A stretch of 64,000 bases of DNA, taken from Desulfobacter sp. GTDB lineage: Bacteria > Desulfobacterota > Desulfobacteria > Desulfobacterales > Desulfobacteraceae. The stretch spans positions 1,470,001 through 1,534,000 of the forward strand of contig CP054837.1 of the NCBI GenBank assembly GCA_028768525.1, in the 5' to 3' direction. Both the position numbers and the translations under genes were made by a program. Below, one piece after another: positions 43,805-52,478 of this stretch (its first letter is position 1; the number at the start of each line of letters is the position of its first letter). A model generated the notes under the pieces. It saw nothing but the letters and a program-made list of their open reading frames with translations. It was not told the origin of the DNA and ran no database searches.

Positions 43805-44386
43805 CTAACGCTTTGAGTTGATTTGATTCATTGCCTTTACCACCCCGTCATTAAGAATGGCCAGACAGGCATCGGATGCGTCCTGGACCAGCCGGTCCAG
43901 GTCCGCCTGCTCGTCGGGGGTAAACTTGCCAAGCACATGGCCGGTGACATCCTTGCGGGTACCGGGATGCCCCACCCCCACCTTTACGCGGATACATTCC
44001 TTACGGCCGAAGGCATCAATAATGGAACGAATGCCGTTATGCCCCCCATGGCCCCGCCCCCGGACAATCTTAATCTGGCCGAATGCCAGGTCCATATCGT
44101 CATGGATCACGATGATGTCACCCATGTCGATCTTATAGTAGGCCGCCAGCCGCTGGATGGGGATGCCGGAACGGTTCATATATGACATGGGCTTGACAAG
44201 GAAAAGGCCCTTTCCCCTGAACCGGGTACGGGCATAAGCCGCGTCAAACTGCTGCTTATTCAGTTCTTGGCCCACGTGAGCGGCAAACGCATCAACAACC
44301 ATGAACCCAATATTATGGCGGGTCTGGGAATATTCCTTTCCAGGATTTCCCAGACCCGCCACCAGTGTAAACTTAGAATCAGACAT
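43805..44386 (-). CDS. pth: Peptidyl-tRNA hydrolase
   Basis: The 193-residue enzyme cleaves peptidyl-tRNA released by stalled ribosomes. It has the family motifs GLGNPGKEYSQTRHNIGF (with the catalytic His), VHDDMDLAFG and GRGHGGHNGIRS, and the C-terminal VGVGHPG segment. It lies 15 bases downstream of rplY, the usual neighbour. Confidence 0.96.
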   Translation of the reverse strand: MSDSKFTLVAGLGNPGKEYSQTRHNIGFMVVDAFAAHVGQELNKQQFDAAYARTRFRGKGLFLVKPMSYMNRSGIPIQRLAAYYKIDMGDIIVIHDDMDLAFGQIKIVRGRGHGGHNGIRSIIDAFGRKECIRVKVGVGHPGTRKDVTGHVLGKFTPDEQADLDRLVQDASDACLAILNDGVVKAMNQINSKR

Positions 44387-44401
44387 AATGCCGGATGCAG
44401 A

Positions 44402-45022
44402 CTATTCGGCAGCAGCAGCTTCTTCTTCTTCCCCTTCTTCTTCTTCTTCAACACCTTCAGAAGAAGTAACAGGCGGCACAACCGTTGCGATGGTGAAATT
44501 CACCTCGTGGGGGATATCAATGGCCTCGCCGAGATCAAGATCCTCGACATGGATGGCGTCGCCGATATTCAGTTCAGAGATATCCAGAACAATGCTTTCG
44601 GGGGTGTCTTTAGGCTTGCAGAGAATATCCAGTTCACGACGGATGATCTGCAGCAGGCCGCCTTCTTTAGCGCCGGCAGCAACACCTTCGGTTTCAACGG
44701 GAACGGTAACGGATACCTTGGCATCCATATCGATCTCATGGAAATCAATGTGAAGATATTTAAGACCGAAAGCATCCATCTGTACCTCTTTGAGCATAAC
44801 CATCTTTTCCTGGCCGCCCTCGATTTTCATATCGAAAAACAGACCGGTGGTTCCGTGATCACGAACGATTTTATCGAAAACCGACCTATCTACGGACAAC
44901 ATTACGGGCTCGGTTTTTGCGCCGTAAACGATGGCAGGAATAGCGTCAGCAGCTCTCAGTTTCCGGGCTGCGCCTTTTCCTTTCCCTTCTCTTGTTTTTG
45001 CATTAAGTTCAATTAGTTCCAA
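44402..45022 (-). CDS. rplY: 50S ribosomal protein L25, CTC type
   Basis: The 206-residue protein has the L25 5S rRNA-binding domain (residues 1-90), the TL5-type C-terminal domain and an acidic tail (EEEEEGEEEE then AAAAE). The start is TTG 45022, because GGAGGG lies 7 bases upstream and the sequence then begins ELIELNAKTREG as in other L25 proteins. The ATG at 45049 would place that ribosome binding site inside the gene. It lies between prs and pth, a conserved order. Confidence 0.93.
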   Translation of the reverse strand: MELIELNAKTREGKGKGAARKLRAADAIPAIVYGAKTEPVMLSVDRSVFDKIVRDHGTTGLFFDMKIEGGQEKMVMLKEVQMDAFGLKYLHIDFHEIDMDAKVSVTVPVETEGVAAGAKEGGLLQIIRRELDILCKPKDTPESIVLDISELNIGDAIHVEDLDLGEAIDIPHEVNFTIATVVPPVTSSEGVEEEEEGEEEEAAAAE

Positions 45023-45039
45023 TGTTTTACCCTCCGTAA

Positions 45040-45057
45040 CTGCCCCCATGGGGGCAG
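45040..45057 (-). repeat. Perfect 18-base palindrome in the rplY leader
   Basis: CTGCCCCC followed by ATGGGGGCAG reads the same on both strands. In the mRNA it would form a hairpin with a 7-base-pair stem and CATG loop ending about ten bases before the rplY ribosome binding site. It has no U tract, so it is not a typical terminator. Confidence 0.6.
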
Positions 45058-45094
45058 GATGACATGATATACTTAAATTTGATATATCTAAAAT

Positions 45095-46033
45095 TTATAC
45101 AAATAGAGAATTTACAGAATCACCCCTGTAACTGCGCATGATCGCCTCACCCACGAGTTTGGCAATGGAAAGCGTCTTAATCTTGTCACAGGCACGGGCT
45201 TCCTCTGATAAGGGAATGGTATCGGTTGCAACAAGAGAATTTAGGGACGAATCTTTGATTCTATCAATGGCAGGACCGGACAGCACCGGGTGGGTGCAAT
45301 AGGCATGGACTTCTTTGGCGCCCTTGTCCCGGATTACCCCTGCGGCTTCAGTAAGCGTTCCGGCGGTATCCACCATATCGTCGATTACAATGGCGGTCTT
45401 GCCTTCAACATCCCCGATAATGGCCATGGCCTTTGCCTGGTTCGGAGCGCTGCGGCGTTTATCCACGATGGCCAGGCCGGCATCCAGGCGCTTGGCATAT
45501 GCCCTTGCCCGCTCAACACCTCCGGCATCAGGAGAAACCACCACCAGGTCTCCGGAAAAACGGGTCTTGATATCATCAATAATAATGGGCGCCGCATATA
45601 GGTTATCCACGGGCACGTTGAAAAAGCCCTGAATCTGGGCCGCATGCAGATCCATGGTAATGACCCTGTCAACACCGGTGGCATCCAGTAGGTCCGCAAC
45701 CAGTTTTGCGCTGATGGGTACCCTTGGGGCAACTTTTTTATCCTGGCGGGCATATCCAAAATACGGAATAACCGCATTAACCCGGCTGGCTGATGACCGT
45801 TTAAAGGCATCAATCAAAAGAAGGAGTTCAACCAGATTGTCATTGACCGGATAGCAGGTGGACTGGATCACATAAATTTCCTGTTTCCGGACATTCTCAT
45901 GAATTTCAACCTGGGTTTCCCCGTCACTGAAGCGGTTGACTTTCAATCTTCCCAAGGGTTTTGCAAGGTATTCCGAAATTCTTTCCGCAAGCACGGAGTT
46001 GGAATTCCCTGCAAAAATTGACAAGCCATTCAT
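45095..46033 (-). CDS. prs: Ribose-phosphate pyrophosphokinase
   Basis: The 312-residue enzyme makes phosphoribosyl pyrophosphate from ribose 5-phosphate and ATP. Motifs are FSDGETQVEIHENVR, RQDKKVAPR (the ATP-binding flexible loop start), DLHAAQIQGFF (metal-binding) and the PRPP-binding loop VIDDMVDTAGT. Length and start (MNGLSIFAGNSN) are standard. It lies between the tRNA-Gln gene and rplY. Confidence 0.97.
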   Translation of the reverse strand: MNGLSIFAGNSNSVLAERISEYLAKPLGRLKVNRFSDGETQVEIHENVRKQEIYVIQSTCYPVNDNLVELLLLIDAFKRSSASRVNAVIPYFGYARQDKKVAPRVPISAKLVADLLDATGVDRVITMDLHAAQIQGFFNVPVDNLYAAPIIIDDIKTRFSGDLVVVSPDAGGVERARAYAKRLDAGLAIVDKRRSAPNQAKAMAIIGDVEGKTAIVIDDMVDTAGTLTEAAGVIRDKGAKEVHAYCTHPVLSGPAIDRIKDSSLNSLVATDTIPLSEEARACDKIKTLSIAKLVGEAIMRSYRGDSVNSLFV

Positions 46034-46078
46034 AGTAAATCTCTTTTTTCTCTTTTATAAAACTTCTTAAAAATAAGC

Positions 46079-46153
46079 TGGCTGGGGCGAGAGGATTCGA
46101 ACCTCTGAATGCAGGGATCAAAACCCTGTGTCTTACCGCTTGACGACGCCCCA
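46079..46153 (-). tRNA. tRNA-Gln (anticodon TTG)
   Basis: On the minus strand the acceptor stem starts TGGGGCG at 46153-46147 and pairs with CGCCCCA at 46089-46083. The anticodon stem-loop is CAGGG-TTTTGAT-CCCTG with anticodon TTG. The T arm is GAGG-TTCGAAT-CCTC, and a G discriminator and encoded CCA (46081-46079) end the gene. It lies between ispE and prs on the same strand and may be cotranscribed. Confidence 0.96.
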
Positions 46154-46164
46154 GTACATTAAAC

Positions 46165-47073
46165 TCAAATTGTGGCCTGCCCTACCCGGGCCAAAAATAC
46201 TTTTTTCCCGGATTCCGGGAACCTGCTGCTGAGCAGGCGATATCCTGCGCCAGCCGCCTCACCCCCGGAATAAAGAGCAAAAAGAGATGAGCCGCTTCCA
46301 GACATGTGCACTTTTCTTTGCAGCAACAACTCCATCTCTTTCTTTGTTGAGCCGATTTCAGGGTATAATTTGCAGGCCGGATCTTCAAGATCGTTGTGCA
46401 GTTCTCCCCCGCCGTCGAACCCAAAATCGAATGGCAACGCATTCGAACCAGTATTCATAATATAATCCGGTTGAAATGTCAATCCAAATTCTAACTTTTT
46501 AAAAACATCCACCGTTGAGGAAAAGACCCCGGGGCTGACAATCACAGCCCAGATTTCAGGCAGATCCCCGCATGGTTGAAGGATTTCCCCGACCCCTGTG
46601 GCAAAGGCAGGGCGGCCTGAAATAAAGAAGGGGACATCGGCCCCAAGCGCCAGTCCCATCTGTTCAAGTTCAGTTCCAGTCAAGGGGGAACCAGCCACCC
46701 TGTTCAGCCCGGTCAGAACGGACGCCGCATTGGAGCTGCCCCCCCCGAGCCCGCCGCCAACCGGAATATTCTTCTCAATAATTATACGCATGCCCTCAAA
46801 GGGAAGATTGATCCCCCTGCTGCGACAGACATCCATAAACCGTTCGGCGGCCCGGCAGACAAGGTTGCTTTTGTCTTCCGGCACCCCGGGGTGCTCACAG
46901 ACCGCCCGGATACCGTGGCCGCCCAGTTCAATTACCAGGCGGTCGCTCAGGCTGACCGGCACCATCAAAGAGTACAGCTCGTGGAACCCGTTGTCCCGCT
47001 TTCCCGTCACATATAAAAAGAGGTTGAGCTTGGCAGGGGAAATAAGGGAAACCCTGCCTGCACTGCCGGCCAT
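46165..47073 (-). CDS. ispE: 4-(cytidine 5'-diphospho)-2-C-methyl-D-erythritol kinase
   Basis: The 302-residue GHMP kinase phosphorylates CDP-methylerythritol in the non-mevalonate isoprenoid pathway. It begins with ISPAKLNLFLYVTGKRDNGFH, has the GHMP ATP loop PVGGGLGGGSSNAA near residue 100, ADVPFFISG and the C-terminal MSGSGSSLFAL. ATG 47073 lies one base after the stop of the DUF1844 gene; the frame is open further upstream within that gene but without family similarity. Confidence 0.93.
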   Translation of the reverse strand: MAGSAGRVSLISPAKLNLFLYVTGKRDNGFHELYSLMVPVSLSDRLVIELGGHGIRAVCEHPGVPEDKSNLVCRAAERFMDVCRSRGINLPFEGMRIIIEKNIPVGGGLGGGSSNAASVLTGLNRVAGSPLTGTELEQMGLALGADVPFFISGRPAFATGVGEILQPCGDLPEIWAVIVSPGVFSSTVDVFKKLEFGLTFQPDYIMNTGSNALPFDFGFDGGGELHNDLEDPACKLYPEIGSTKKEMELLLQRKVHMSGSGSSLFALYSGGEAAGAGYRLLSSRFPESGKKVFLARVGQATI

Positions 47074-47074
47074 G

Positions 47075-47383
47075 CTATCCACGGGCATCCACGTAGGCCA
47101 TACGCAATTCAGAAAGCAGGGCTTTGAGCAGATTATCCTCATCTTCGGTCAGGTTGCCCTTTGTCTTCTCCAGGAGCATGGCGATCATATCAATGGTATG
47201 CTGAGCCATTTCCAGGTTCACCGTTTTTTTCCCGGTGGACGGATCTTCAACTTTGCCCAGCTGCACCAGCCCCGATGAATACAAAGAGAGAATAAAGCTT
47301 GAAAAGTCTATTTTGGGCATTCCCGCCCCTTTCTCAGATCCGGGTTTCCCGTTTTCCATGACAAAACCGTTTCCTTGCGGCAT
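47075..47383 (-). CDS. DUF1844 family protein
   Basis: The 102-residue protein contains the DUF1844 signature: IDFSSFILSLYSSGLVQLG, followed by NLEMAQHTIDMIAMLLEKTKGNLTEDE split over two helices. It is commonly found next to ispE or dephospho genes in Desulfobacterota, Myxococcota and related groups. No catalytic residues are known. A ribosome binding site (GGAAGGAAA) precedes the ATG. Confidence 0.85.
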   Translation of the reverse strand: MPQGNGFVMENGKPGSEKGAGMPKIDFSSFILSLYSSGLVQLGKVEDPSTGKKTVNLEMAQHTIDMIAMLLEKTKGNLTEDEDNLLKALLSELRMAYVDARG

Positions 47384-47418
47384 CTTATTTTCCTTCCGTT
47401 TTTATTGATTTTTACCTA

Positions 47419-49554
47419 TCATTCATTCCCGTCTGATTCCAGGCGGATAATAATATCAGCTACCGTGGTGCCCTTCCCCTCTTCATGGACAAAGAGGGGG
47501 TTGATATCCAGTTCTTTAATCATGGGGTGGTGGTCCACCATGGCCTTCAGGGATACGATATTTTTTTCAATGGCTTCAATATCAGAAGGCGCCTCTCCCC
47601 TCACCCCCTTAAGGATGGGATACCCTTTGATACTCTTCACCATGCGCCGGGCCACATTCCGTCCCATGGGGGAAAGGCGGAAGGCGACATCCTTATAGAC
47701 CTCCACAAAAATACCTCCCAGACCGAACATCACGGCATGGCCGAATACCGGATCCTTGGTAATCCCCAATATCACCTCCTTGCCCATAGGGGCCACCTTC
47801 TGGATCAGCACCCCGTCCAGTTCGGCACCGGCATCATATTTTTCAGCGTTGTCCATAATCGTCTGGAATCCCGACCTGACCGCCTCTTCATCGGCAACTC
47901 CCACCAGCACCCCACCGGCGTCGGATTTATGGAGGATCTGGCGGGAAACAATTTTCATAACAACGGGATAACCGATATCCCCGGCAATCTTGACGGCCTC
48001 CTCTCCGGTTCTAGCCAGTGCCATGGGAATGGTATTGAACCCGTAACACTTCAGAATTTCGTTGCCGTCCAGTTCCCCCAAAACCGTCCGGCCTTCGTCC
48101 AGGTACCCCTGGATGATGCCGGCGGCCTTTTCACGGTCGCAGGAGAGCTCATACTGGGGGAGGATCTTTCGAAACAGCCATTTCTGGCTTTCCTGAAGGG
48201 CACCCAGGGAACGGGCCGCACTCTCCGGAAACTGGTAGACCGGCACCCGGTGTTCCTGGAGCAGCTTCACCCCGTCGGAGACGTCCACCACCCCCATGAA
48301 TGCGCAGAGGATGGGCTTGAGGCTGTTTTTGGCAATGCGGACAATGGCCTCGGCCGTGCCGATGGCATCTGTCATGGACTGGGGGGTGAGAATGATGAGC
48401 ACGGCATCCACATTCCGGTCTCCCAGCACCGTGGCCAGGGTATTCTCGTACCGGTCTTTGGCCGCATCCCCGATCACATCAACGGGATTGTGGAAATTGG
48501 CCGTGGCCGGCAGGTATTTTTTCAATTCCTTGATGGTATCTTCTGAAAACCGGGCAAGCCTCAGCCCGGACTGCTCACTCATGTCCGTGGCAATAATCCC
48601 GGGGCCTCCCGCATTGGTGACAATGGCGATCCGGTCGCCGGCCGGATATTTATTGGCCGCCAATGCCTGGGCATAGTCAAAGAGCTGGTTGACGCTGTTG
48701 CACCGCTGGATGCCGGCCATGGAAAAAAGGCCGTCATACATGACGTCGGAACCGGCCAGGGCCCCGGTGTGGGAGGCGGCAGCCGCCGCACCCGCCGCCG
48801 AGGTGCCGGATTTTATGGCAATCACATGGGTGGGATGGGTCCCCGAGGTCATTTCCCGGACTTCGGTGATAAACTCCCCCGCCGGCCGGGAGAGTTCTTC
48901 CATATAAATCATGACCACATCGGTATCCGGATCGTTGTGGTAATACCGGAGCAGATCCAGTTCATCCACATCTGCCTTGTTGCCGATGGAGATAAATTTT
49001 GAAAAGCCGAACCCCTTGTCCGCTGCATAATCGAGTACGGCCGTGCACAGGGCGCCGCTCTGGGAAATAAAGGAAACATTGCCCGGCTTGGGCATACGGG
49101 CGGAAAAACTTGCATTCAATGAGACTTTGTGAGAGGGATTGATCACCCCCAGGCAATTGGGCCCCACCAGGCGGACCCCGGCATGGGCGCAAAGCTGCTT
49201 GATCTTTTCCTCAATCTCCAGCCCGTCACCCCCCACTTCCTTAAACCCGGCTGAAACGATAACAATCCCCTTTACCCCTTTTTCTATACATTCCTTCACC
49301 GCCCCCAGCGCCGCCCGGGGGGGCAGAATAATCATGGCCAGGTCGATGGGGTCGGGAATGGTGGAAATACTGGTATAGCATTTGACGCTGAGAACGGATC
49401 TGGCCTTGGGATTGACAGGGTAAAGGGTTCCTTTATATCCGCCGGAGAGAATATTGGCAAATATATCATGACCCACCTTGCCTTTCTGGGTTGAGGCGCC
49501 GATGACTGCTATGGTTTCGGGTGAAAAAATCGCATCCAATCTATCCATATCCAT
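47419..49554 (-). CDS. ADP-forming acyl-CoA (acetyl-CoA) synthetase, single-chain
   Basis: The 711-residue protein joins both subunits of the NDP-forming acyl-CoA synthetase. The CoA-binding domain comes first (AVIGASTQKGKVGHDIF near residue 15), then a succinyl-CoA ligase-like domain with the phospho-His in SHTGALAGS near 265, and a C-terminal ATP-grasp domain from about 490 (YPVVMKIVSRQILHKSDAGGV). The reaction is acyl-CoA + ADP + Pi to acid + CoA + ATP, or the reverse. Beside the acetyl-CoA pathway genes it may interconvert acetyl-CoA and acetate with substrate-level phosphorylation; substrate is inferred. A terminator follows upstream of it on the other side, so it is transcribed separately from fhs-folD. 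Confidence 0.88.
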   Translation of the reverse strand: MDMDRLDAIFSPETIAVIGASTQKGKVGHDIFANILSGGYKGTLYPVNPKARSVLSVKCYTSISTIPDPIDLAMIILPPRAALGAVKECIEKGVKGIVIVSAGFKEVGGDGLEIEEKIKQLCAHAGVRLVGPNCLGVINPSHKVSLNASFSARMPKPGNVSFISQSGALCTAVLDYAADKGFGFSKFISIGNKADVDELDLLRYYHNDPDTDVVMIYMEELSRPAGEFITEVREMTSGTHPTHVIAIKSGTSAAGAAAAASHTGALAGSDVMYDGLFSMAGIQRCNSVNQLFDYAQALAANKYPAGDRIAIVTNAGGPGIIATDMSEQSGLRLARFSEDTIKELKKYLPATANFHNPVDVIGDAAKDRYENTLATVLGDRNVDAVLIILTPQSMTDAIGTAEAIVRIAKNSLKPILCAFMGVVDVSDGVKLLQEHRVPVYQFPESAARSLGALQESQKWLFRKILPQYELSCDREKAAGIIQGYLDEGRTVLGELDGNEILKCYGFNTIPMALARTGEEAVKIAGDIGYPVVMKIVSRQILHKSDAGGVLVGVADEEAVRSGFQTIMDNAEKYDAGAELDGVLIQKVAPMGKEVILGITKDPVFGHAVMFGLGGIFVEVYKDVAFRLSPMGRNVARRMVKSIKGYPILKGVRGEAPSDIEAIEKNIVSLKAMVDHHPMIKELDINPLFVHEEGKGTTVADIIIRLESDGNE

Positions 49555-49642
49555 CTCCGTTCCTTGGTATTGTTGCCAGCCTTTAGTTTATCACCGATTT
49601 AAAATATGGCTTTTCCCCGGTGAAGTAAAGTTAAGAAAACAA

Positions 49643-49679
49643 AAAACCGCCGGTGCAGCATGCCTGCACCGGCGGTTTT
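49643..49679 (-). terminator. Intrinsic terminator after folD (bidirectional shape)
   Basis: A 16-base-pair perfect stem (AAAACCGCCGGTGCAG with its complement) closes a CATGC loop at 49659-49663. On the minus strand the stem ends in TTTTTTG, so it terminates the fhs-folD transcript; a T run also follows on the plus strand. Confidence 0.9.
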
Positions 49680-49723
49680 TGTCTGTGTCTTTAAATAATC
49701 CGTTTTTTCAAACGGTTTGAGGA

Positions 49724-50620
49724 TTAGAGATCCCCAAGGGCCCACTGGGCGGATTTCAAGGTATTTTTCATGAGCATGGCAATGGTCATGGGGCCTACGC
49801 CGCCGGGAACAGGTGTAATCTTGCCTGCGATTTCCTTGGCTGCATCAAAGTCCACATCACCCTTAAGGATGGCTTTGCCGGTCTCTTCGTTCATACCCAC
49901 GCGGTTTACGCCTACGTCAATAACCGTGGCGCCGGGTTTGATCCATTCAGGTTTTACCAGGTCGGGTACGCCGGCGGCGACAATAAGGATGTCGGCCCGC
50001 TTGCAGTGGGCGGCCAGATCTTTGGTACGGGTGTGAACGATGGTGGTGGTGGCGTTGGCGCCGACACCCTTCTGGGCCATCATCATGGCAATGGGTTTAC
50101 CCACAATATTGGAGCGTCCCACAACAACCACCTCTGCACCTGAGGTTTCAGTGCCGGAACGGACGATCATTTCCTGGATGCCTGCAGGGGTGCAGGGGAG
50201 GAATTTGGCTTCGTCGCCGCCGATCATCAGGCGTCCCACATTGACAGGATGGAAGGCATCAACGTCCTTATCCGGGTTGATGGCATTGAGGATTTTTTTA
50301 TCGTCAATATGCTTGGGCAGGGGCAGCTGAACCAGGATACCGTGGATATCCGGATCATTGTTGTACTTGTCAATCAGGGCCAGCAGATCTTCTTCAGAAA
50401 TATCATCGGGCTGGTCGTCCTGGATTTCATGGAAACCCAGGCTGTTGGCAGTTTTCACCTTTAAGGTCACATAGGAAATGGAAGCCGGGCTTGAGCCCAC
50501 AAGAATGGTTACCAGGCCGGGGACTTTCCCGTGCTTTTCTTTCATTTTTTCGACATCCTCTTTGATCTCTGCGAGGATCTCTTTTCTGATCTGGGTTCCG
50601 CTAATAATTTCAGCAGTCAT
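49724..50620 (-). CDS. folD: Bifunctional methylenetetrahydrofolate dehydrogenase / methenyltetrahydrofolate cyclohydrolase
   Basis: The 298-residue enzyme has the substrate-binding SYVTLKVKTANSLGF segment with the catalytic Lys, PLPKHIDDKKIL, KDVDAFHPVNVG and the nucleotide loop VVVGRSNIVGKPIAMM, ending with PVPGGVGPMT. It converts formyl-derived methenyl-THF to methylene-THF and is the middle of the methyl branch of the acetyl-CoA pathway. It lies 82 bases after fhs on the same strand, with AGGAGAAAGAG before the ATG. Confidence 0.97.
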   Translation of the reverse strand: MTAEIISGTQIRKEILAEIKEDVEKMKEKHGKVPGLVTILVGSSPASISYVTLKVKTANSLGFHEIQDDQPDDISEEDLLALIDKYNNDPDIHGILVQLPLPKHIDDKKILNAINPDKDVDAFHPVNVGRLMIGGDEAKFLPCTPAGIQEMIVRSGTETSGAEVVVVGRSNIVGKPIAMMMAQKGVGANATTTIVHTRTKDLAAHCKRADILIVAAGVPDLVKPEWIKPGATVIDVGVNRVGMNEETGKAILKGDVDFDAAKEIAGKITPVPGGVGPMTIAMLMKNTLKSAQWALGDL

Positions 50621-50702
50621 CTCTCTTTCTCCTGTATTTGCTCAACAGCAGGCGATCCCCAGGGGACCGCCGGCTGCCGTATCTTATTGATTGAATTTCA
50701 AA

Positions 50703-52478
50703 CTAGAATACACCCTGAACCTTACCGGTTTCAACGTCAACGTCAACACGCTTGAAGGCGGGGTTGGAGCCCGTACCCGGCATCAGGGAGATGGCACCGG
50801 CAACAGGAACGATGAAGCCTGCACCGCCGTAGGTGAGAACCTCGCGGATGGTCAGGCGCCAGTTGGTGGGCACACCCTTGAGCGCGGGATTATCAGACAG
50901 GGAGAGATGGGTTTTAACCATGCACATGCCCAGGCCGGCAAGTTCGGGGTCCGCCTGGATTCTGGCAAGGGACTTTTCCGCTTCGGCTGAGTAGTCAACA
51001 CCATCGGCACCGTAAACTTCTTTGGCAATAAGTTCAATTCTCTCTTTAATGGGCATATCCAACTCATAGAGGAATTTGAAATCGGTCTTGTCTTCACACG
51101 CTTCGACAACGGTCTTGGCAAATTCGATGGCGCCGTCACCACCCTGTTCCCAGTGACGGGAGAGAGCAACCCTTGCGCCTTCAGCTTCGCAAAGCTCGCG
51201 AACCTTGGCAATTTCGGCGTCGGTGTCGGTGTAGAAGGCATTGATACATACAACAGGAGCGATACCGGCTTTCCGGACATTTTTAATGTGGTGGATAAGG
51301 TTGGCACAGCCTTTAGCAACCCATTCCACATTCTCGCTTGCGTATTCTTCGGGCATGGGCTTGCCGGGAACGGGAACCGGAGCGCCGCCGTGGCATTTAA
51401 GCGCACGGATGGTGGCAACAACAACGGCGCAGTCAGGTGTCAGGCCGGAGTAGCGGCATTTGAGGTTCCAGAATTTTTCAAACCCGATGTCTGCACCGAA
51501 ACCGGATTCAGTTACATGGTAATCAGCCAGTTTCAGGCCGACTTTGTCAGCAATGATGGAACTCTGACCGATGGCAATGTTGGCAAAGGGGCCGGCATGA
51601 ACGATGACGGGCTGGCCTTCCAGGGTCTGCATCAGAGAGGGGTTCAGAGCATCAACCATCCATGCGGTCATGGCGCCGGCGACCTGGAGATCTTCAGTGG
51701 TAACGGGTTTGCCTTTTTTAGTATAGGCAACAACGATTTTGCCCATTCTTTCACGCATATCCTTAAGGTCGGTGGCCAGGGAAAGAATGGCCATGACTTC
51801 TGAGGAAACCGCAATGCCGAATTTGGATTTCATCATGAAACCGTCGGCCTTGCCGTTCACGCCGTCAATACCGATGATGATGTTTCTCAGCGCCTGGCAG
51901 CAGAAGTCCATGATCCAGCCCATTTCAACGTTGGTGGGATCAATGTCTATTCTCTTCATGCCGGAGAGGCGTTCCAACTGCTCGTCGGTATAGTTTCTTT
52001 CATGCTGCATGCGGGAGGTCAATGCGACCATGGCCAGGTTGTGGGCATTCATGATGGCATTGATGTCGCCGGTGAAACCGAGAGAGAAAGGCGTCAGGGG
52101 GATACACTGGGCCAGACCGCCGCCGGCAGCAGAACCTTTGATATTCATGGTCGGTCCGCCGGAAGGCTGACGGATGGCGGCGCAAACGTTTTTACCGATC
52201 TTTCCAAGGCCCTGCACCAGGCCCATTGAAGAAGTGGATTTGCCTTCACCCAGTGGTGTTGGGGAGATCGCAGTTACATCAATGTACTTGCCGTTGGGTC
52301 TGTCTTTTAGACGCTCAAGAACTTTTCTGAAATCGATTTTTGCGATGTAATGGCCCTGGGGAAGCAGCTCTTCCTTTGTCAGACCGAGTTTCTCACCAAT
52401 TTCATAAATGGTGAGCATGTTTTTTTCTGCATCTTCTGCAATTTCCCAGTCTGCATGTTTGGTAGGATCTAATGCCAT
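50703..52478 (-). CDS. fhs: Formate--tetrahydrofolate ligase
   Basis: The 591-residue enzyme activates formate with ATP to 10-formyl-THF, the entry step of the methyl branch. The P-loop is TPLGEGKSTSSMGL near residue 70, followed by RQPSGGPTMNIKGSAAGGG and the C-terminal LMPGTGSNPAF motif. The start ATG 52478 follows AAGGAGT. Strong codon bias suggests high expression. It is divergent from the acs operon across a 653-base regulatory gap. Confidence 0.97.
   Translation of the reverse strand: MALDPTKHADWEIAEDAEKNMLTIYEIGEKLGLTKEELLPQGHYIAKIDFRKVLERLKDRPNGKYIDVTAISPTPLGEGKSTSSMGLVQGLGKIGKNVCAAIRQPSGGPTMNIKGSAAGGGLAQCIPLTPFSLGFTGDINAIMNAHNLAMVALTSRMQHERNYTDEQLERLSGMKRIDIDPTNVEMGWIMDFCCQALRNIIIGIDGVNGKADGFMMKSKFGIAVSSEVMAILSLATDLKDMRERMGKIVVAYTKKGKPVTTEDLQVAGAMTAWMVDALNPSLMQTLEGQPVIVHAGPFANIAIGQSSIIADKVGLKLADYHVTESGFGADIGFEKFWNLKCRYSGLTPDCAVVVATIRALKCHGGAPVPVPGKPMPEEYASENVEWVAKGCANLIHHIKNVRKAGIAPVVCINAFYTDTDAEIAKVRELCEAEGARVALSRHWEQGGDGAIEFAKTVVEACEDKTDFKFLYELDMPIKERIELIAKEVYGADGVDYSAEAEKSLARIQADPELAGLGMCMVKTHLSLSDNPALKGVPTNWRLTIREVLTYGGAGFIVPVAGAISLMPGTGSNPAFKRVDVDVETGKVQGVF

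Noticed and set aside
44402..44470. Acidic low-complexity end of L25 as a sequencing artefact
   Set aside because: Acidic C-terminal tails are common in CTC-type L25 proteins and the frame ends normally before pth.
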